From contig PUMR01000042.1 of the NCBI GenBank assembly GCA_003551455.1, positions 1-17,523 of the forward strand: DNA of 17,523 nt, in the 5' to 3' direction. The notes beneath the pieces were generated by a model. That model made no database searches and was not told where the DNA came from. It saw only the letters and a program-made list of their open reading frames with translations. Origin of the DNA: Mollicutes bacterium. GTDB taxonomy: Bacteria; Bacillota_I; Bacilli_A; Izemoplasmatales; Izemoplasmataceae. Both the position numbers and the translations under genes were made by a program. The first letter of the stretch is position 1, and each line of letters starts with the position of its first letter. This document shows positions 13,928-17,523 of the stretch, one piece after another.

Positions 13928-14178
13928 AAACCTACAGTATGAAAATCAGGTGTTCTGTATGTAATGGAACAGGTGCAGTATCTACGATATTCGCATCTGG
14001 TTATGTTGATACAGGAAGAGGATATACAGGGACGGAGATATCAAAACCATGTCCTGTATGTAGTGGAACTGGGATACAGACCGTGACTGTAAACGAATTT
14101 TCGCATAATCAGATCACGTTAAAAAATGAAGACGGCTCTGAATGGCAGGCATTTGTGACATTTGGGAATTCAAAATGA
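13924..14178 (+). CDS. DnaJ-type zinc-finger protein (two CxxCxGTG repeats)
   Basis: This encodes 84 residues from the ATG at 13924, overlapping the upstream stop and preceded by GAGAGGAAGG. Two motifs, CSVCNGTG at 10-17 and CPVCSGTG at 43-50, are the CxxCxGxG repeats of the DnaJ cysteine-rich domain. Here there are two instead of the four in full DnaJ, enough for one zinc ion. No J-domain is present. The C-terminal 35 residues are beta-rich. Such proteins may bind partner proteins or unfolded chains. A link to host chaperones is speculative. Confidence 0.7.
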   Translation: MKTYSMKIRCSVCNGTGAVSTIFASGYVDTGRGYTGTEISKPCPVCSGTGIQTVTVNEFSHNQITLKNEDGSEWQAFVTFGNSK

Positions 14179-14393
14179 CACAATATATCAATAATCCAGT
14201 AACAGGCAACCAGATTCCTGTTGTAAAAAGGACATATAAATTCAGACCGCCGAGGTATATTCTGGTTGTTGATAAAAGAAAATGTCCGTATCGTAAAGAT
14301 GAAGTATCACGATATGTATGCAGACATGATGATAATTGGGGCGGTTCGTGTGATGAATGTCCTTTACCTGTAATGGAGGCAAATAGGACATGA
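14175..14393 (+). CDS. small Cys-rich putative zinc protein
   Basis: This encodes 72 residues from the ATG at 14175, overlapping the preceding stop as ATGA. The frame extends upstream without a better start. A basic first half (VVKRTYKFRPPRYI) is followed by CPYRKDEVSRYVC, then SCDECPLP, giving four or more Cys plus a His for metal binding. The family is not recognised. Confidence 0.6.
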   Translation: MTQYINNPVTGNQIPVVKRTYKFRPPRYILVVDKRKCPYRKDEVSRYVCRHDDNWGGSCDECPLPVMEANRT

Positions 14394-14773
14394 CAATTAC
14401 CGAATCTTATTTGTGGGACGTATATTGGGGATTAGAAAAACCGATAAAATGGATATCTAAAGAAACTAACATATCTGCAGCAAAAATATCACGGGATTTT
14501 CGAAGATATGGAGTTCCTACCCGGCGCAATCGTTATGCAGAAGGATACCCCGAATTACATGATAAACAATGGGTGTATGACCATTATATCACTAAAAACT
14601 TATCTATTCACAAAATAGCCAAGATACTTGGCTGTTCTCGTTCTACAGTTAATCTGGCATTACATAGACATAAACTACCAGTTCGTGAACCAGCTTATCG
14701 GTGGGGCAGGGCTGTTGAATTACGGGTTCGGAACCCCGAACTTGCTAAAGCACTTGATGAAATAACAGGATGA
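14390..14773 (+). CDS. double helix-turn-helix DNA-binding protein, tandem paralogue 1
   Basis: This encodes 127 residues with two HTH units. Residues about 5-45 run from YLWDVYWGL through a recognition helix to RRYGVPTRR. Residues about 58-100 run from DKQWVYDHYI through IAKILGCSRSTVNLALHRH to LPVREP. Each unit ends in the [GK]-[VIL]-P-x-R turn seen in phage HTH proteins and in the HTH modules of homing endonucleases. It lines up along its length with the next protein. It would bind DNA as a regulator. There is an ATGA overlap with the upstream gene and a five-base gap to the next. Confidence 0.75.
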   Translation: MTITESYLWDVYWGLEKPIKWISKETNISAAKISRDFRRYGVPTRRNRYAEGYPELHDKQWVYDHYITKNLSIHKIAKILGCSRSTVNLALHRHKLPVREPAYRWGRAVELRVRNPELAKALDEITG

Positions 14774-14777
14774 AATT

Positions 14778-15446
14778 ATGGGAATATCGGCGTTATATTT
14801 GTGGGATTCATATTGGGGACTCAGAAAAACGACTTCTGAAATAGCTAAAGAATGTAGTGTATCACAACCCTATATATCGAATTTAATGAAAAAACTCGGT
14901 ATTCCGGTAAGAAAACCTTGGAAAGAGATACCAGAACTGGAAGATAAACAGTGGTTATACGAAGAATATATAACAGATGGAAGATCAACAAGAGATATAG
15001 CTGCAACCATTGGTTGTGGTGAATCAACCATTACCTATGCACTCAGACGACACGGAATACCCATTCGAGTGCCAGAACACCTGCAACCATACAAATGTAT
15101 AGCTCGATGGCCAAAACACATTCCCAAACATTTGGATAAAGGACAACATCTTTATGTAGACGGGGTATTAGGCTTTGCCAGAGGTGGATATTTGACCAGA
15201 AAAAAGAATATAGACGTTTTAGTCCAAATATATTTGAAGTTCGGGACTGAAAATGTATTTATGTTTCAAGATTTAGAACAAGTTGGAATAAAAACATCCC
15301 CTAATGCACTTCGAGCATTCCGATTAATTGGTATGCTCAAGCATGTTAAACCCAAACATACAACCTCAAAAAAACCTCATAGGTTGAGGCGATGGAAATT
15401 AACAAGAACAGGGGCGAAAGTAGCTGAAACCCATATAAAGGAGTGA
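14778..15446 (+). CDS. double HTH DNA-binding protein with C-terminal extension, tandem paralogue 2
   Basis: This encodes 222 residues. The first 100 repeat the plan of the 14390 gene: YLWDSYWGLRKT, IAKECSVSQPYISNLMKKLGIPVR, EDKQWLYEEYITDGRST, IAATIGCGESTITYALRRHGIPIR. The remaining 120 residues are extra and end in a basic, winged-helix-like stretch (RRWKLTRTGAKVAE). That C-terminal half is not recognised. No nuclease motif such as LAGLIDADG, HNH or GIY-YIG is seen, so it looks like a regulator rather than a homing endonuclease. It has a CAGGATGA site ahead of its ATG. The stop is followed closely by the protease gene. Confidence 0.75.
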   Translation: MGISALYLWDSYWGLRKTTSEIAKECSVSQPYISNLMKKLGIPVRKPWKEIPELEDKQWLYEEYITDGRSTRDIAATIGCGESTITYALRRHGIPIRVPEHLQPYKCIARWPKHIPKHLDKGQHLYVDGVLGFARGGYLTRKKNIDVLVQIYLKFGTENVFMFQDLEQVGIKTSPNALRAFRLIGMLKHVKPKHTTSKKPHRLRRWKLTRTGAKVAETHIKE

Positions 15447-15451
15447 TACAA

Positions 15452-16483
15452 ATGATATCTAATTTCAAAGAAATATGGACAGAACTTAAAAAATACCCAA
15501 ATGTGAACGGCATTTCAGAAGAATATATGCCGAAGATAATTGGTGGAGAAACACATGAAGAAACTCCATGTATCCGGGTGTATGTAAGACATAAAGTGGC
15601 AAGAAACTTGTTACATCCAAAATACTTGATTCCAATGATAGTAGATGGAGTTCAAACTGATGTCGTTGAAATCGGGGTTGTTCGTGCATTAAGAACAAGA
15701 AGACACCGTCCCCTTGTTAAAGGAGTATCAATGGGACATTGGAATATTTCTGCAGGAACCCTTGGTGGGTTTTTCCATGATGATGACGGGAACATCTATA
15801 TTGGAACAAATGCTCATGTAGGAACTCAAGATGCCATGCTAACCCATGAAGAACAGAAAAATGGAGATACCCGGTGGATACAACCCGGGCGTTATGACGG
15901 CGGGGGCGAAAATGATGTTATCGGTCATTACTACTGGCATCAACAGTTGTTCCCGGTGAATTACGAGCCCGATTGTAATATCGCTGATAGGGTGGTGAAG
16001 TTCCTGAACGGGGTTGCGGAAGCATTTGGCAGGACTACCCGTGTCGAAAAGGTTGCGGATATTGAAAACACGATTGATTTTGCCGTTGGCACTATATCTA
16101 CCTGTGACGGGTTTGTAAACGAATTTATTGATGATGTCCGACCCCGCGAACACAACTTTGTGGGATTATTTTTTGCGGGGTCGAGCGAAACTTCGATAGG
16201 TTGTCGGGGGTCTGAACTAGCCAAATACGGGTTTTATCCGTGTGGATACGACATTGTAGAACCTGAATGGGGCATGCGTGTAGTAAAATCTGGTAGAACA
16301 ACCGGGTTTACTGAATCAACCATTAATGACACTTCTGCAACAATCCGTGTAGGATTTGCTTTTGGTGTTGTAGTAGAATTTTCCCATGTATTCCTTACAA
16401 GAATTTCGATGTTACAAGGAGGAGATTCCGGGAGTTTTGCATTAACCCGGAAACCAGCAGCACGATCAACTACCGACGACTAA
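15452..16483 (+). CDS. trypsin-like serine protease, 3' end overlapped by an IS-derived element
   Basis: This encodes 343 residues from the ATG at 15452, eight bases after an AAAGGAG site. A GTG at 15443 lies inside that site. The catalytic triad is visible: H122 in IGTNAHVG, D209 in TIDFAVG and S326 in GGDSGS, with a KSGRTTG strand at 279-285. The N-terminal 75 residues (VDGVQTDVVEIG) match the pro-like region of bacterial and archaeal trypsin-like proteins of the PF13365 sort. There is no signal peptide, so it should act inside the cell or virion. The VGLFFAGSS segment at 237-245 lies before GDSGS, whereas in the relatives I recall it follows it. The last residues and the stop (16481-16483) fall inside the left hairpin of the IS-derived element, so the original C-terminus may be altered. 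Confidence 0.82.
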   Translation: MISNFKEIWTELKKYPNVNGISEEYMPKIIGGETHEETPCIRVYVRHKVARNLLHPKYLIPMIVDGVQTDVVEIGVVRALRTRRHRPLVKGVSMGHWNISAGTLGGFFHDDDGNIYIGTNAHVGTQDAMLTHEEQKNGDTRWIQPGRYDGGGENDVIGHYYWHQQLFPVNYEPDCNIADRVVKFLNGVAEAFGRTTRVEKVADIENTIDFAVGTISTCDGFVNEFIDDVRPREHNFVGLFFAGSSETSIGCRGSELAKYGFYPCGYDIVEPEWGMRVVKSGRTTGFTESTINDTSATIRVGFAFGVVVEFSHVFLTRISMLQGGDSGSFALTRKPAARSTTDD

Positions 16484-16677
16484 AGTCATTGGGTTGCCCT
16501 TCCATCTCTTTGATCCCAATAGAATCAAAGCGGAGTGCGATAGGCTGGTTGATAGGGCAGCCCGTAGATATGTGCATAATAACCGTTTGCTCCCGGAGGG
16601 AGTGCCCTTGCACATAATAGTATCGACTGTTAGATATATAAAATTAACGGCATTCATCCCACGACTAAAGTCGTGGG
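16473..16677 (+). mobile_element. IS200/IS605-derived mini-element without transposase or tnpB
   Basis: The left hairpin at 16473-16492 and the right hairpin at 16658-16677 share the same ACGACTAAAGTC core. The right is a perfect nine-pair stem with an AA loop followed by GGCTTCCTGCC-like bases, the classic 3' end of archaeal and bacterial IS200/IS605 and IS1341-type elements. The left is a slightly damaged copy with one mismatch and one G-U. Only about 165 bases lie between them, with no tnpA or tnpB. This fits a palindrome-associated mini-element. It sits at the 3' end of the protease gene. Exact outer boundaries cannot be fixed by eye, since these elements make no target duplication. Confidence 0.65.
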
Positions 16678-16680
16678 CTT
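16508..16680 (+). ncRNA. omega-RNA-like structured segment with pseudoknot
   Basis: A seven-pair hairpin (16508-16514 with 16524-16530) is followed by a pseudoknot-type arrangement. GGGCA at 16555-16559 can pair with TGCCC at 16603-16607, and TATGTGCA at 16569-16576 can pair with TGCACATA at 16609-16616. A CTCCC-GGA-GGGAG hairpin (16590-16602) lies between. The region ends in the right-end hairpin at 16658-16677. In TnpB systems the guide (omega) RNA covers the 3' end of the element, contains a pseudoknot and takes its guide from just beyond the right end. This segment has that layout without a tnpB gene. RNA expression and function are inferred. Confidence 0.45.
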
Positions 16681-16704
16681 CCTGCCTGTTGGATCGTGAA
16701 CAAA

Positions 16705-16890
16705 ATGGAGAAGATGTATAATTGCGATGGTATTCCCGTATTGGTTACATTGCCAGAATCACAACATGCTCTGGCTCCCTATCCATATTTTACCTATGAA
16801 AACAAGCTTGATCGGCTTTGCAAAGAATTGGTGCAGCGAATACGGGCTATTGCTAAAGCTTGTATAGATGCCAATGACGATATAAGATGA
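16705..16890 (+). CDS. small hypothetical protein after the IS-derived element
   Basis: This encodes 61 residues from the ATG at 16705. An in-frame GTG at 16696 is an alternative, and no strong ribosome-binding site is seen for either. The sequence MEKMYNCDGIPVLVTLPESQ is followed by a helical end (KLDRLCKELVQRIRAIAKACIDA). Because the mini-element ends about 20 bases before the start, the original 5' region may have been displaced. The gene overlaps the next by ATGA at 16887. The family is not recognised. Confidence 0.55.
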   Translation: MEKMYNCDGIPVLVTLPESQHALAPYPYFTYENKLDRLCKELVQRIRAIAKACIDANDDIR

Positions 16891-17297
16891 CACTTTTATA
16901 TCATCTTATACTTTTATTCCGGCGCATAAAGATTGCACTCGCACGAACAAAAGAACCCCCTGAATACAATCTGCTCGAAATTGATATTAAACTTCCAGTT
17001 AAAGAGATAACCAAAAAGTTATGGGAATATAATTATTATTATAATGATCTCAGTATAACATACATAGGACAGGTAGCAACTTGGAGAAGATTAGTCGGAC
17101 TGGATTATCAGATTCATTTGCGTTTATACAAAAACGGTTTAGTTACAGGTCACTTTGAAGTATCAACCCGGCACCAAAGTTCACACTTGTTGGGAGCATC
17201 ATTTCGTCCACTTCTATGTGAAGAAAAAAATATAATTTTAAATATGTTTAAAAATGTATGTGGTGTTGAGAATATTAAAGCGGTGTATCTGTGGTGA
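16887..17297 (+). CDS. hypothetical protein
   Basis: This encodes 136 residues with an ATGA overlap with the upstream gene. A short hydrophobic N-terminus (LLYHLILLF) is followed by RRIK. It is too short and basic for a confident membrane anchor. The rest alternates strands and helices (LLEIDIKLPV, LITYIGQVATWRRLVGLDYQIHLRLY-like, VTGHFEVSTRH). No motif is recognised. It is the last confident + strand gene in the window, and a six-T run follows shortly after. Confidence 0.6.
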   Translation: MTLLYHLILLFRRIKIALARTKEPPEYNLLEIDIKLPVKEITKKLWEYNYYYNDLSITYIGQVATWRRLVGLDYQIHLRLYKNGLVTGHFEVSTRHQSSHLLGASFRPLLCEEKNIILNMFKNVCGVENIKAVYLW

Positions 17298-17314
17298 TAC
17301 CCGACACTTTCACG

Positions 17315-17320
17315 TTTTTT
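17315..17320 (+). terminator. possible U-tract terminator
   Basis: Six T lie 18 bases after the stop of the last + strand gene, without a convincing stem before them. Archaeal RNA polymerases often stop on such tracts. The location between a + strand run and a possible minus-strand gene makes a transcript end plausible, at low confidence. Confidence 0.2.
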
Positions 17321-17340
17321 GTCGATTCGTTCTGAGACCA

Positions 17341-17523
17341 TCATATCAGCGATCCTATAGTGTTTATTGACCAAACGTATAAACATAAGCGGCTTCCGAG
17401 ATCCGGCGTGAGAAGAAGCATGTTTTCAGCCGATTCAAGCGATTCCAAGTTCATCCCGAAGTCCCTTGAGGTGTTATAACGATATAAAGAAATAGTAACA
17501 ACCAGTGTGATAATCGTGAAATC
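17341..17523 (-). CDS. possible partial minus-strand gene running off the window
   Basis: On the minus strand the frame is open from the window edge for 60 codons and ends at a TGA (17343-17341). The peptide begins with a hydrophobic strand-like part (FTIITLVVTISLYRYN), then NLESLESAENMLLLTPDLG and LYVWSINTIGSLI. It has the feel of a protein C-terminus, and no + strand gene covers this stretch. The family is not recognised. If real, it would be the only minus-strand gene here and would mark a convergent boundary. The remainder of 17298-17340 shows nothing else. Confidence 0.3.
   Translation of the reverse strand, partial: DFTIITLVVTISLYRYNTSRDFGMNLESLESAENMLLLTPDLGSRLCLYVWSINTIGSLI

Noticed and set aside
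16494..16721. A 75-residue + strand ORF across the IS-derived element
   Set aside because: It lies over the hairpins and pseudoknot, has no ribosome-binding site and does not resemble a TnpB end. It is best explained as chance reading of an RNA region.
1..17523. tRNA or rRNA genes
   Set aside because: I looked for cloverleaf arms and conserved rRNA stretches and found nothing convincing on either strand.

Overview
This window looks like a stretch of genome from an archaeal double-stranded DNA virus, or a related virus-like or plasmid-like element. Every supported gene but one partial gene at the right edge lies on the + strand. The genes are short, tightly packed and mostly of unknown function, and many overlap by the four bases ATGA. 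Three things point to an archaeal host: a full-length family B DNA polymerase with an archaeal-length architecture, an AT-rich TATA/BRE-like element ahead of the gene that follows it, and an IS200/IS605-type end of the kind common in methanogens and their relatives. Heavy use of ATA and AGA/AGG codons agrees. The host assignment is an inference. No capsid, portal, terminase, tail or integrase gene is visible, so the virus label rests on the style of the genes and on a few phage-type families (DUF932, Sak4-like ATPase, phage-type Dam methylase, DUF551-like and ASCH-like proteins).

Layout. (1) 1-2290: eight or nine small early-type genes, with several strong hairpins between 618 and 838 and another at 1640-1667. 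Some hairpins lie inside short ORFs and may mark a structured RNA or transcription stops. (2) 2291-3215: a two-hairpin leader and a DUF932 gene. (3) 3212-3388: about five degenerate 31-38 bp direct repeats with palindromic cores, a possible origin or operator, just upstream of the polymerase. (4) 3451-9283: a replication/recombination cassette of PolB, a putative ssDNA-binding protein, a Sak4/RecA-like ATPase and a UvsW/XPB-like SF2 helicase. (5) 9280-15446: a long translationally coupled run of small proteins. Many are zinc-binding. The run also includes a Myb/SANT-KOW protein, an ASCH-like protein, a phage-type adenine methyltransferase, an orphan anaerobic ribonucleotide reductase C-terminal domain, and two pairs of tandem paralogues. 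(6) 15452-16483: a trypsin-like serine protease whose 3' end runs into a small IS200/IS605-derived element (16473-16677). That element has no tnpB but keeps matching terminal hairpins and a pseudoknot-capable RNA segment resembling an omega RNA. (7) 16705-17297: two small unknown genes, followed by a possible minus-strand partial gene running off the window.

How the parts may work together (inference): the PolB, ssDNA-binding, Sak4 and UvsW-like proteins would form a recombination-assisted replication module, possibly starting at or controlled by the repeats at 3212-3388. The small zinc and HTH proteins downstream are likely regulators or host-takeover factors. The most unusual signals are the solitary omega-RNA-like element, the stand-alone glycyl-radical-type domain, the hairpin cluster at 618-838, the repeat array before polB, and a gene pair that appears fused by a single-base frameshift at 13595-13927.
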